Shown here piece after piece: positions 44,207 through 53,147 of a stretch of 64,000 bases of DNA. This DNA comes from Flavobacteriales bacterium (GTDB lineage: Bacteria; Bacteroidota; Bacteroidia; Flavobacteriales_D; Sanyastnellaceae). The notes beneath the pieces are model-generated. The model searched no databases, was not told where the DNA came from, and saw only the letters and a program-made list of their open reading frames with translations. Each line of letters begins with the position of its first letter. Positions within the stretch are counted from its first letter, which is position 1. The stretch is taken from the NCBI GenBank assembly GCA_022447625.1, contig JAKVAX010000005.1, positions 1 to 64,000 of the forward strand, in the 5' to 3' direction. Made by a program: the position numbers and the translations under genes.

Positions 44207-44437
44207 TCAACGATGAAGCCTTTGCTCCACCATGCTGAGAACCTCCAGACTGAGAGAAGAGAACTGCGATTGTTCATTCCTTAATCCGAGTGCAAGAAAC
44301 TGATGCACTGATAACTCAGCTTTAACGCGAGTTTGCTTTAGGATTAATTGAAGGGAGTTAAGCTTGTTGTTCTTTACGCTCTTCGGCGAGAACTTTGCCC
44401 ATGTAGCGAAATAAGGTAAGGAGAGCAACGGATGCAA
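44207..44437 (-). CDS. Possible small ORF after the membrane protein
   Basis: 76 codons starting inside the membrane protein gene. Only its last 50 residues (L-K-Q-T-R-V-K-A-E-L-S-V-H-Q-F-L-A-L-G-L) look protein-like. It lies between the membrane protein and the terminator at 44143. May be a gene remnant or chance. Confidence 0.25.
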   Translation of the reverse strand: MHPLLSLPYFATWAKFSPKSVKNNKLNSLQLILKQTRVKAELSVHQFLALGLRNEQSQFSSLSLEVLSMVEQRLHR

Positions 44438-44852
44438 CAGTAATGAAAACAGGAACGAGGTAACTCGATTCCACGAAATCTGAAGTGATCATATATGTAT
44501 CAAATTCAGAAACGCGTTGCTCTGCAATGTAGGTCAATTGTGCACTTTGAAATGTTGTTCTGAAGTATGCCCAAAGAAAGAAAGCTGCACAAACAAAATT
44601 CACCACCGCCCCGGCAACGGATTTCCATCCAGATTGAATGAGATCAATCAGAGAAGCAATAAACAAGGTGCCTGAGCAACAGAGCATGATGGCTAGTGAG
44701 CGTGTATCTGCAATTTCTTCAAAGACATGCCCCGGCACAGAAGATGAAGCACCGTCTTTGACCGAGATTGGAAAGAAGCTTGTCTCCAGTGATGCTCCAA
44801 GGACGAATCCTAGGAAAATAGCACCGATGTATATGAAGATGGTACGTTTCAC
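44358..44852 (-). CDS. Four-helix membrane protein, unknown
   Basis: 164 residues with helices at about 5-25, 50-70, 75-95 and 130-150 (I-Y-I-G-A-I-F-L-G-F, M-L-C-C-S-G-T-L-F-I-A-S-L, F-V-C-A-A-F-F-L-W-A-Y). No family recognised. It ends in a charged tail. Confidence 0.6.
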   Translation of the reverse strand: MKRTIFIYIGAIFLGFVLGASLETSFFPISVKDGASSSVPGHVFEEIADTRSLAIMLCCSGTLFIASLIDLIQSGWKSVAGAVVNFVCAAFFLWAYFRTTFQSAQLTYIAEQRVSEFDTYMITSDFVESSYLVPVFITVASVALLTLFRYMGKVLAEERKEQQA

Positions 44853-44964
44853 GCGACGAAAATAAAGGATAGTCTAACGCCTGCAAAGTCAATGAGTGTT
44901 TCTTTGGTGGGCTATGAAATTCCGACGAACTTCGCTTCGAAGCCTCTCTCATGGCGGCGGTGGT

Positions 44965-44979
44965 GGGGGTGGGACCCCC
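44965..44979. other. GC-rich hairpin after the methyltransferase
   Basis: GGGGGT-GGG-ACCCCC, 6-bp stem and 3-nt loop, in a G-rich tract (44952-44980) 18 bases past the methyltransferase stop. It has no T-run, so it is not a standard terminator. It may stabilise the mRNA 3' end. Confidence 0.4.
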
Positions 44980-44997
44980 GTCGTTCTCGATGAAGAG

Positions 44998-45714
44998 TTA
45001 ACTATTGTTCTTTGGCTTTCGATAGCTTCCCGCAACTCCATATTTCCACCCCTTCGGAACCACCATCGAAAACAACATTCGATCCAGCTGACCAAGCAAT
45101 CTCCTCTGCCATTCATTCCTACCAAAGGCACCAAGGAAACCAAAGCGACGAAGTTCAAGTTCGCCGTCTCCAAGGCATTCCTCAATCTCAGAATAAGACA
45201 TATATCGCCAGTAAGCACCCCATTTGGTAAATCGTCTTCGAAAGAACTGATGCGCCTGTGAACCATCAAGATTCTCAGCGAACAGTAGCAAGCCACCTGG
45301 CTTCAGGGCTTGCTTCATATTTTGAATGGCTTGAAGTTGTGCAGCTTTGTTGTCATCACGTCCAATTCCGCCTAAGACACTCTTGAAAAGGATGACGTCG
45401 TACTTCTCCAGCTCATTCCAGTCGGTGGCATTAAGTGCCTTGTAATCTACCTTGGTCGCAATACCATGAGATTCATGAAGCGGCTTGGCAGATGCCTCTG
45501 AAGACTCTAAGTCGGTGCATAGCACCTTGTATCCTTCAAGTGCTGCGAATAGACTCAAACCGCCTCTACGGCCGCCAATTTCAATCGCTTGGCCTGATTT
45601 CTCTTTAGACTCCAAGGCTCCCGTCCATAGGGGAAGAGCTGAACTCCAGTTGACTACATCCCATTCAAAGATGTCGTTCACGACCGGTTTAGTGTATTTG
45701 CTATCGAAGGCCAT
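44998..45714 (-). CDS. Class I SAM-dependent methyltransferase
   Basis: 238 residues. Motif I-E-I-G-G-R-R-G-G-L-S-L-F-A-A-L stands where G-x-G-x-G is expected, followed by C-T-D-L-E and D-V-I-L-F-K-S-V. Typical layout for methyltransferases acting on small molecules or glycans; target unknown. Start overlaps the aminotransferase stop by 14 bases. Confidence 0.7.
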   Translation of the reverse strand: MAFDSKYTKPVVNDIFEWDVVNWSSALPLWTGALESKEKSGQAIEIGGRRGGLSLFAALEGYKVLCTDLESSEASAKPLHESHGIATKVDYKALNATDWNELEKYDVILFKSVLGGIGRDDNKAAQLQAIQNMKQALKPGGLLLFAENLDGSQAHQFFRRRFTKWGAYWRYMSYSEIEECLGDGELELRRFGFLGAFGRNEWQRRLLGQLDRMLFSMVVPKGWKYGVAGSYRKPKNNS

Positions 45715-46891
45715 TCAACGCATTGATTAATTGATCTTCCGCCCAAGACAGTTCTTCATCTGATATAACGAGAGGAGGGGCTATTCTGAAAGAGTTCGGA
45801 CAACTCAAGAACCAGAACCCGATGTAGCCGTGCGCCATGCCATAGTTGACCACGTACTCTACATCCGCACGTGTTTCCATGTCTATCGCGAAGTAATAGC
45901 CGATTTGACGGACCTCTTTGACTTTAGGATGCTTCCGTAAAGTATCCGCTAGTTTCCTTCCGCGTTGGTTGATAAGATTCAAGTCGACATCCTCGGTTAA
46001 TACATCTAATCCTGCTTTCGCTGCAGCGCAGATCAGAGGATGTCCGCCGAAGGTGGTGATGTGACCGAGCATGGGGTCTGTCGTAAATTGAGCCATATGA
46101 TGCTTTGAGGCCACAATAGCACCGATGGGCATTCCGGCTCCCAATGCTTTGCCTAAAACAAGTATGTCTGGAACAATATCAAAGTGTTCGAATGCAAAGA
46201 GCTTCCCTGTTCTGCCCAGGCCAGCTTGAATTTCATCGAGGATAAGAAGGACACCATGATCGGTGCATCGCTTTCTCAACGCTTGGATCCATTCCTTTGA
46301 TGGAATTCGAACTCCAGCGTCTCCTTGGACGGTTTCGATGACGACTCCGGCCGTATTGTTATCAATCAGATCAAGACTTGAGAAGTCATTGAAGGTCATG
46401 AAATAGACATCTGGAAGTAACGGCCTGAATGCCTGTTTTTTCACTTCATTTCCGCTGACGCTCATAGCCCCGTGTGTGCTTCCGTGGTATGCTCCACGAC
46501 AAGAAACCAGCTTAGATCGACCAGTGACTCTTTTGGCTAGTTTTAAAGCAGCTTCAATCGCTTCAGCTCCGCTGTTGACGAAGTAGCATGTATCTAATGA
46601 CGAGGAAAGGAGTGAAGTGAGCTTCTGAGCTAGTTCACGTTGAGGAGCCTGCATGAATTCCCCGTACACCATCACGTGTAAGTGTTTCTCTGCTTGGTCT
46701 TTGATGGCCTTGATCACTTTTGGATGACCATGTCCTAGGGCCGAGACGCCAACACCAGAAATGAGATCCATGTAACGTTTTCCGGAAGGTTCATAGAGCC
46801 AGACGCCTTCAGCCCGCTCGATTTCTAAACCAAACGGAAACGGGGTCGTTTGTGCTAAATGCTGATCGAAAAAGGAATGATTCTCGGGCAT
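45701..46891 (-). CDS. Class III aminotransferase (PLP)
   Basis: 396 residues. Markers: D-L-I-S-G-V-G-V-S-A-L-G-H, F-V-N-S-G-A-E-A-I-E-A-A-L-K-L-A, C-R-G-A-Y-H-G-S-T-H-G, D-E-I-Q-A-G-L-G-R-T-G, and the PLP lysine in L-G-K-A-L-G-A-G-M-P. Close to acetylornithine or ornithine aminotransferases, though the amine is unknown. Overlaps the GH92 stop by one base and the methyltransferase start. Confidence 0.88.
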   Translation of the reverse strand: MPENHSFFDQHLAQTTPFPFGLEIERAEGVWLYEPSGKRYMDLISGVGVSALGHGHPKVIKAIKDQAEKHLHVMVYGEFMQAPQRELAQKLTSLLSSSLDTCYFVNSGAEAIEAALKLAKRVTGRSKLVSCRGAYHGSTHGAMSVSGNEVKKQAFRPLLPDVYFMTFNDFSSLDLIDNNTAGVVIETVQGDAGVRIPSKEWIQALRKRCTDHGVLLILDEIQAGLGRTGKLFAFEHFDIVPDILVLGKALGAGMPIGAIVASKHHMAQFTTDPMLGHITTFGGHPLICAAAKAGLDVLTEDVDLNLINQRGRKLADTLRKHPKVKEVRQIGYYFAIDMETRADVEYVVNYGMAHGYIGFWFLSCPNSFRIAPPLVISDEELSWAEDQLINALNGLR

Positions 46892-49845
46892 TATTCAGCT
46901 AATTCGATTTCAATCTCATCTAGAAACAACCAGGATGGATTTCCATTTCCAAGATGCCACGGAGGAATTGTTCCGTAGTTCTCTGCGACCACCTTAATCC
47001 ATCGTGTAGTCACAGGTTTGGTAGATTCAAATCTATGCGTTTGAACGGTATAATCATTCGTGGCAATGGAATGATCTACTTCATCGAAGATGTCGAAGTC
47101 ATTTGTATCTGTAGCAGCATAGAATCTCACAACTGGTGGAAGCCAAATCCATGGTTTGACATCCTGCAAGGCACCGATCGTAACTTTTGACACCGATTGT
47201 GGTTCGCCCAAATCAATCCAGACCTCTACATCAGTGCCGTAGTATCCTTGCCATTCACCGGTTTTGAAGTTTGGTCCACCTGTGATGCCATCCATCAAGG
47301 CTTGTTCACCGCCTGCATGATACTGGTTATCGTATGCTGATTTGACAAGGACCTTATAGTCATGATCGATTTTCTTGATCTCTGATTTTACCGGCTTGCT
47401 GTGTCTTCGGCCGCTTTCAGAATAAGTCTCAATCATGCAGCTTTCCGATACTTCAAGTGGATGTTTGTACGCCAACCAATCCGTGGTGTCCGGTGCTAAA
47501 AAGCGATAGTAGATTAAGGCATCTTCTGCTGCAATATCAATGGTGATTTCTGTCTCTCCTTTGAAAGTCCTAGGTGCTCGAATGATCGGTGTAGGGAAGA
47601 AGCGGTCGTTACGTACCTTCTGATATGGACGGTCAGATTGCCCTTGTCCGAATGATTTGTTCGGAGTCGAACCCATATTGAATTCAAGAACGCCGCCTTT
47701 CATGATGTCGTCATGCTTAATGTAGGCACGTGTATGATCAACTCCATTCAATGTCACAGATTGGATGTAGATGTCTTCTTCGTCACCGTTCGCAACAATC
47801 TTAAAGGTGTTGCCATTTTCTAGGTTGATCGACGCTTCGTCAAATCGAGGAGTTCCGAAAACATAGATGTCACTTCCTGGAGTCACTGGATAGAAGCCCA
47901 TGGCTGAAAGCACGTACCAGCTCGACATTTGCCCGCAATCTTCGTTCCCTGAAAGTCCATTGGGTTTTGCATGATAAAGATGGCTCATGATGCTATCCAC
48001 CAAGGTCTGGGTTTTCCAGGCCTCTCCTATGTAAGGATACAGGTAAGCCATATGGTGACTTGGCTCATTTCCATGAGCATACTGTCCGATCAAACCTGTA
48101 ATATCAGCTTGATTTCTACCTAGCAAAAGACTGTTCGAATAGAAAAGTGAGTCGAGTTTACTTCCAAAAGCTTCGTCTCCGCCCATTAACTCTATATGAC
48201 CATTCACATCTTGAGGAGTGAAGAAGTTGTATTGCCAGCCGTTGGCTTCTGTGTAATTGAAGTTGACTTCCCTTGGGTCAAATCCAGGGATAAAGCTTCC
48301 TCCTCGTTTTGAACGGACAAAGCCAGTCTCTGGGTCATAGAGGTTGCGGTAATTCAAAGCACGTCGACTAAAGCGCTTTACGATCGGGTCGTCATTGCCG
48401 TTCAATGAACGTGCGAAATCAGCGATACACCAGTCGTTGTACGCATATTCCAACGTCTTAGAAACACTTTCATGCTCAATTTCAGATGAAAGAAAGGCCT
48501 GCGATTCATAGTCACGTTTACCCAATTCATCCATCGTAGCTTCGGCCACCATGGCTTCAAGTGCTAATTCAGTATCAAAATCGGTGATTCCTTTTTTGTA
48601 CGCATCCGTAATCACTGGAATGGCGTGATATCCAATCATGCACCCAGTGTAGTTTCCGCCCAATTCCCACATCGGCAGTTCACCACCTTTTTGGTACATG
48701 TCAAGGAAGGTGTGAATGAAATCATTGGTTCGCTCACGTTGAATGATGGTGTACAACGGATGCGTTGCTCGGAAGGTATCCCACAAGCTGAATACCGTAT
48801 AATGCCTGTGTCCATCCGTGGTATAGGCACTTCCATCAGTACTTCTGAAGTTTCCGTTCACATCATCAAATGCGTTCGGAACTGTCAAGCTGTGATATAG
48901 GGAGGTATAGAATATGGTCTTATCTTCTGCATTGGAAGTTTCAATTTCTATCGCCTTAAGTTCATTGTTCCATGCCGATTCCGCGCTAGCGAGATATTCA
49001 TCAAAATTCCAGTGAGGAGCTTCGGTATCAAGATTTTCAATAGCGGCGTCAATTCCTGACACCGCGAGTGCGACCTTCACATTCAAGGTATCAATTACGC
49101 CAAATTTCAACGGGAATACCGGGACATATTCAGTTACCTCAACATACTCACCCAAAGTAGAGTCATAGGCCTGGTAGAGTTCGTAGGTCTGGTCTAAGTA
49201 CTCGAAGGGCTTGTCAAACTTCATGGCGAAATAAACTAGCTGATTTTGAGCCCATTCCTTGGATTGACGAAGCCCCACGATCATACTATCACCCATTGGT
49301 TCGAATTGGTACGAAATCAACTGGTCGCGGTGCTGCATGTCAATGAACAACACAGAGCTATCCGGTTCATCATAGATATAGCGATGGATACCCACACGCT
49401 CTGTGGCTGTCAACTCTGCTGTGACATTGTGATCATCCAAATGGACAGAGTAGTATCCTGCATGTGCACGCTCAGTTTCTTTTCTGAAAGAAGAGCGGTA
49501 GCGCTCACTCCAGTTGTTTCCGGTGTGAACTTCATTATTAGTTGGAATGATCAGGATATCTCCGTAATCCGAAATTCCAGTTCCTTGTAAATGGGTATGT
49601 GAGAACCCATAGATCAAACTATCTGTGTAGTGATACCCACCACAACCATCCCATCCGGTGAGTCGGGTGTCCGGACTGAGCTGTACCATCCCAAACGGAC
49701 GCGTTGCACCAGGGTAGGTGTGGCCATGTCCGCCAGTGCCAATGAATGGGTCAACCCATTCGCATAAAGGCTTGTTTTCTAGGGGTGAACTAGTTGAACA
49801 ACTCCAAAGAGCTGCGCATAGTAAGAGCAGGAACAAATAGCGCAT
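46891..49845 (-). CDS. GH92 alpha-mannosidase lipoprotein
   Basis: 984 residues. Lipobox L-W-S-C-S-T. GH92 signatures: V-D-P-F-I-G-T-G-G-H-G-H-T-Y-P-G-A-T, P-F-G-M-V-Q-L-S-P-D-T-R, F-S-H-T-H-L-Q-G-T-G, F-S-L-W-D-T-F-R-A-T-H-P-L, and G-N-E-D-C-G-Q-M-S-S-W-Y-V. It probably trims alpha-1,2-mannose from glycans outside the cell using calcium. C-terminal 120 residues look like a carbohydrate-binding discoidin-like domain. The operon with an aminotransferase and methyltransferase is unusual. Confidence 0.93.
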   Translation of the reverse strand: MRYLFLLLLCAALWSCSTSSPLENKPLCEWVDPFIGTGGHGHTYPGATRPFGMVQLSPDTRLTGWDGCGGYHYTDSLIYGFSHTHLQGTGISDYGDILIIPTNNEVHTGNNWSERYRSSFRKETERAHAGYYSVHLDDHNVTAELTATERVGIHRYIYDEPDSSVLFIDMQHRDQLISYQFEPMGDSMIVGLRQSKEWAQNQLVYFAMKFDKPFEYLDQTYELYQAYDSTLGEYVEVTEYVPVFPLKFGVIDTLNVKVALAVSGIDAAIENLDTEAPHWNFDEYLASAESAWNNELKAIEIETSNAEDKTIFYTSLYHSLTVPNAFDDVNGNFRSTDGSAYTTDGHRHYTVFSLWDTFRATHPLYTIIQRERTNDFIHTFLDMYQKGGELPMWELGGNYTGCMIGYHAIPVITDAYKKGITDFDTELALEAMVAEATMDELGKRDYESQAFLSSEIEHESVSKTLEYAYNDWCIADFARSLNGNDDPIVKRFSRRALNYRNLYDPETGFVRSKRGGSFIPGFDPREVNFNYTEANGWQYNFFTPQDVNGHIELMGGDEAFGSKLDSLFYSNSLLLGRNQADITGLIGQYAHGNEPSHHMAYLYPYIGEAWKTQTLVDSIMSHLYHAKPNGLSGNEDCGQMSSWYVLSAMGFYPVTPGSDIYVFGTPRFDEASINLENGNTFKIVANGDEEDIYIQSVTLNGVDHTRAYIKHDDIMKGGVLEFNMGSTPNKSFGQGQSDRPYQKVRNDRFFPTPIIRAPRTFKGETEITIDIAAEDALIYYRFLAPDTTDWLAYKHPLEVSESCMIETYSESGRRHSKPVKSEIKKIDHDYKVLVKSAYDNQYHAGGEQALMDGITGGPNFKTGEWQGYYGTDVEVWIDLGEPQSVSKVTIGALQDVKPWIWLPPVVRFYAATDTNDFDIFDEVDHSIATNDYTVQTHRFESTKPVTTRWIKVVAENYGTIPPWHLGNGNPSWLFLDEIEIELAE
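48979..48992 (-). repeat. Iterated 14-bp word, copy 11
   Basis: Minus strand TCGCTAGCGCGGAA, extended identity to TCGCTAGCGCGGAATCG, in the GH92 gene, read in sense as L-A-S-A-E-S. Confidence 0.88.
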
Positions 49846-49910
49846 TTGGTCTGAATTTGAGGTAAAAATAAGCTTTCATTCCATGTGCAAGAATGAAGAT
49901 CGCGGTCATT

Positions 49911-51110
49911 CTAGTCTACGCGAAGAACAAGCCCTTTAAGGTACTCACCTTCAGGGTGAAAGGCATTCACTGGGTGATCAGCAGGTTGATGTAATTGATG
50001 CAAGATGCGCACTTTTCTACCAGCTTCAATTGCTGAAGCAATCACCGTGTTGTTGAAGAGCTCTTTATCGACAGCCTGTGAACACGAAAAGGTGAAAATC
50101 AAGCCGCCTGATTTGATGTGCTTGATCGCCTGCATGTTAATTCGCTTGTATCCTTGAACAGCGCGATGTCTAGCGCGTTGGTGCTTTGCAAAGGCTGGTG
50201 GATCTAGTACAATGATGTCGTAATCTTCTTCAAGCTGCTTGAGGTATTGCACTGCATCAGCTTGAATACTTTTGTGTCGTCCGTCGTCCAGAGAATTGAG
50301 AGCTACGTTGTTCTCGCCAACCTCTAAAGCTCGTGCTGAACTATCTAAGCTATGCACCAGGGTTGCGCCTGCTTGAAGCGCGAATACTGAGAATCCTGCC
50401 GTGTAAGAGAAGGTATTCAATACCTTTTTTCCTTTTGACAAATCGCCTAAGAGCTTCCTGTTTTCGCGTTGGTCAATGAAGAAACCCGTCTTCTGCCCCT
50501 TTTCCCAGTCGATGTTGAATTCTAGTCCGTATTCTTTGGCGGTCATTTTCGCTAGCGCGGAATCGGAACCATGTGCATAGTAGTTCTCGACCTGCATTGC
50601 TTCTGCATTCGGCAGCGTGTCGCGACTCTTATTGTAGACTGCTTTTAAGTTGTCTCCATAGATCTCGACGAAGCTAGCTACGAGCTCGTCTTTGATCATC
50701 CACATTCCAGGGGCATGAACCTGCATGACCAAAACACCATCGTAATGGTCAATAATCAGCCCTGGGAACCCATCGCCTTCACCATGAATGAGACGGTATG
50801 CCGTAGTTTCCGCGTTAGCGACAAAACCAAGGTCATTGCGTAGATTATATGCACGCTGCAAACGTTCATGCCACCAGCGATCAACGACTTTTTCTTTTCC
50901 GAAATGAGTCATGCGCACCGCAATGGAAGCATCAGGGGTGAAGAAGCCATGTCCTAGGACTTTGCCTTTCGTGTCCGTGACTTTGACGAAATCTCCATTC
51001 TCAGGTTCTCCATCAATAAATGCAATCGCTCCAGAGAAAATCCATCGGTGGAATCGTTGGATAGATCGCGTTTTCTTAGGCTTAAGGGCAATGTTGGCTG
51101 TTACTTCCAT
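49911..51110 (-). CDS. RlmI-like rRNA methyltransferase
   Basis: 399 residues: N-terminal PUA-like domain (R-F-H-R-W-I-F-S-G-A-I), then a class I methyltransferase with E-K-G-Q-K-T-G-F-F-I-D-Q-R-E-N, V-L-N-T-F-S-Y-T-A-G-F-S-V, and D-P-P-A-F-A-K-H. Resembles RlmI/RlmK, which methylate C5 of cytosines in 23S rRNA. Two copies of the iterated word fall here, one giving V-A-N-A-E-T and one giving S-D-S-A-L-A-K. Confidence 0.87.
   Translation of the reverse strand: MEVTANIALKPKKTRSIQRFHRWIFSGAIAFIDGEPENGDFVKVTDTKGKVLGHGFFTPDASIAVRMTHFGKEKVVDRWWHERLQRAYNLRNDLGFVANAETTAYRLIHGEGDGFPGLIIDHYDGVLVMQVHAPGMWMIKDELVASFVEIYGDNLKAVYNKSRDTLPNAEAMQVENYYAHGSDSALAKMTAKEYGLEFNIDWEKGQKTGFFIDQRENRKLLGDLSKGKKVLNTFSYTAGFSVFALQAGATLVHSLDSSARALEVGENNVALNSLDDGRHKSIQADAVQYLKQLEEDYDIIVLDPPAFAKHQRARHRAVQGYKRINMQAIKHIKSGGLIFTFSCSQAVDKELFNNTVIASAIEAGRKVRILHQLHQPADHPVNAFHPEGEYLKGLVLRVD
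50549..50562 (+). repeat. Iterated 14-bp word, copy 12
   Basis: TCGCTAGCGCGGAA on the plus strand, extended to TCGCTAGCGCGGAATCG; antisense in the rRNA methyltransferase gene, read as S-A-L-A-K. Confidence 0.88.
50808..50821 (-). repeat. Iterated 14-bp word, copy 13
   Basis: Minus strand TCGCTAACGCGGAA in the rRNA methyltransferase gene, read as V-A-N-A-E. Confidence 0.85.
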
Positions 51111-51125
51111 GGGATGGCAAAGGTA

Positions 51126-53024
51126 CTAGTTGCGTTCTTCTGTCCAATGCAATAGATCTTCTTCATCTCGCGAGACCTCTCCATCGTCCATTGATCGATT
51201 GAGTTGCGTGATGATTTCCTCTCTTGGAACCTCACTGTGTTGGTCTATCAATCCGCTGAGGTCAGTAGGAGCGGAGAGGAGGCTTTCTTTGATAAGCTCT
51301 CGAACGTCATAGGCCACAATCTTCTCTTTGCGGCACCAATCACAAACTCCACATAATGCAGACTCTTCGTCTCCAAAGTAGGTGGCAACGAAATGGCTTC
51401 TACAACCGTCGTGATGCAAGTAACGCATCATCGCCTCCCAACGAGACACACTTCTTTCAATCCGCTCTTCGTAGGCTTCAGGTGGGATGATCAGGTTTTC
51501 TTTTTGCTGCCTTCCAGTTAAAAAAGTGATAGTTGGATGCTCGGTACGTGGACGATAAGAGAGCACCTGCATGTTGTCTAGTCTTGCAAGCGTCTCACGC
51601 ACCTGTCCTGTGCTCCATCCGGTTTTCCTAGCTAGGAAGTGCTCATCAATGCGGGAATAGGTCTCAAACAAGCCACCATAAGTTCTGAGCAACAAACGGA
51701 TAAAGGCATCATGCTGTTCGTTCCGAACTTGAAAGTTGTACAGTTCTTGTGCTTGCATCTGAAACATTACTCTGGAAGGGAGCATGGCGCCTTCAGACAT
51801 CGATAGGTACCCAGACATTTCAAGCGTCTCAATATCGAAGTAGACATCTCTAGGATGCCGATCATATTGCTTGCTAAAAGCAGACAGGTCAAAAGTGAAC
51901 TGCTCGTTGAGTCCTGCTGCAAAAGCAATTTGGAAGAACGAGTTCAACTGATGATAGGTGTCTTTGACTTGATCTTTCGGCGAAAAGCGATCATGTAGTT
52001 GCGAAGTAAGACGTTCCACCATCTTGGTGTTCCACATAAGAATGGCCCAACTTTCGTCTCCATCTCGTCCTGCTCTTCCTGCTTCTTGAACGTAGTTTTC
52101 TAAGTTTTGAGGCGGTTGAATATGCACGACAAAACGAACATCGGGCTTATCGATTCCCATTCCGAAGGCATTGGTCGCTACCATCACTGAGAACTTATTC
52201 TTCAACCAGTCTTGTTGGAGTTTCTCCTTCGTGGCAGCATCAATACCCGCATGATAGTAACCAGCCTGAATACCATGTGAGTTCAAGAATTCCGCGGTAG
52301 CGCGAACCTGCTTACGTGTTGGGGCATAAACAATACCACTACCGCCAATCCGCTTACAAGCACGAAGCAATCGACCAAGGGGTTCTACTTCGTCAAGAAC
52401 TACGTAGTTGAGGTTCTTTCGAACCATCGAAGATTCGAAACGGGCAGGGGCATTTAGCTCAAGCTGCTCAACAATATCATCTGCAACTTCAGGCGTGGCA
52501 GATGCCGTAACGGCAATGATCGGAACGTTCGGATGATGTTCACGAATACCACTGATTTCTCGGTATGCCGGACGAAAATCATGTCCCCATTGCGAAATAC
52601 AATGTGCTTCGTCGACCGCAATCAAGTTCACCGGCATCTTTTTAAAACGTTCGATGAAAAGCTCACTCTTGAGGCGCTCTGGAGATACATACAGGAACTT
52701 CATATTCCCATAAATAGCGGAGTCAAGCAAGTGATCAATCTCCTTCCTGCTTTGAGCTGCGGTAATATAAGCAGCACGTACATCCATGCTTTTTAAGCGG
52801 TCTACCTGATCTTTCATCAAGGCGACCAAAGGAGAAATGACCACGCAGATGCCTTCTTTGGCTAACGCCGGAACTTGAAAGCATAGTGACTTACCACCTC
52901 CGGTGGGCATAAGAGCCAAGGTGTCTTGCCCGAGCATCACTGCGTAAATGATGTCAGATTGCTTGGGCCTGAAAGAGGTGAATCCCCAATACTGTTCAAG
53001 TATTTCCAGCGGTTCAGCTTGCAT
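51126..53024 (-). CDS. recQ: RecQ-family ATP-dependent DNA helicase
   Basis: 632 residues. Q-motif-like F-R-P-K-Q near residue 20, Walker A M-P-T-G-G-G-K-S with K45, DEAH box V-D-E-A-H-C-I-S-Q-W-G-H-D-F-R, V-G-Y-Y-H-A-G-type G-Y-Y-H-A-G, F-G-M-G-I-D-K-P-D-V-R, and R-A-G-R-D-G. The zinc-cysteines appear as C-R-S-H-F and C-G-V-C-D-W-C. RNase D C-terminal (HRDC) domain not seen. Unwinds DNA in repair and recombination. Ends 15 bases before the rRNA methyltransferase start. Confidence 0.92.
   Translation of the reverse strand: MQAEPLEILEQYWGFTSFRPKQSDIIYAVMLGQDTLALMPTGGGKSLCFQVPALAKEGICVVISPLVALMKDQVDRLKSMDVRAAYITAAQSRKEIDHLLDSAIYGNMKFLYVSPERLKSELFIERFKKMPVNLIAVDEAHCISQWGHDFRPAYREISGIREHHPNVPIIAVTASATPEVADDIVEQLELNAPARFESSMVRKNLNYVVLDEVEPLGRLLRACKRIGGSGIVYAPTRKQVRATAEFLNSHGIQAGYYHAGIDAATKEKLQQDWLKNKFSVMVATNAFGMGIDKPDVRFVVHIQPPQNLENYVQEAGRAGRDGDESWAILMWNTKMVERLTSQLHDRFSPKDQVKDTYHQLNSFFQIAFAAGLNEQFTFDLSAFSKQYDRHPRDVYFDIETLEMSGYLSMSEGAMLPSRVMFQMQAQELYNFQVRNEQHDAFIRLLLRTYGGLFETYSRIDEHFLARKTGWSTGQVRETLARLDNMQVLSYRPRTEHPTITFLTGRQQKENLIIPPEAYEERIERSVSRWEAMMRYLHHDGCRSHFVATYFGDEESALCGVCDWCRKEKIVAYDVRELIKESLLSAPTDLSGLIDQHSEVPREEIITQLNRSMDDGEVSRDEEDLLHWTEERN
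52290..52303 (-). repeat. Iterated 14-bp word, copy 14
   Basis: Minus strand GCGCTACCGCGGAA in recQ, read as R-A-T-A-E-F. Confidence 0.82.
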
Positions 53025-53073
53025 CTAAGTGTATCAAAGACAATATTACATAAGTACGTTCCAATTTGTGTCC

Positions 53074-53081
53074 TACCTTTG
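53074..53081 (+). promoter_or_regulatory. -7 box of tpiA
   Basis: TACCTTTG matches TAnnTTTG; 66 bases before the tpiA ATG, so a real 5' leader is expected here. Confidence 0.5.
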
Positions 53082-53147
53082 GGGTGTTAAACCTGTTCAT
53101 TTTGCAAATGTGAGCTAAAAGTTTGCAGATTGCCTGAAACCATTCTT

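Noticed and set aside
44896-45261. Plus-strand ORF with a run of seven glycines
   Set aside because: It lies across the antisense of the methyltransferase and a GGC/GGT tract; composition does not look like a gene.
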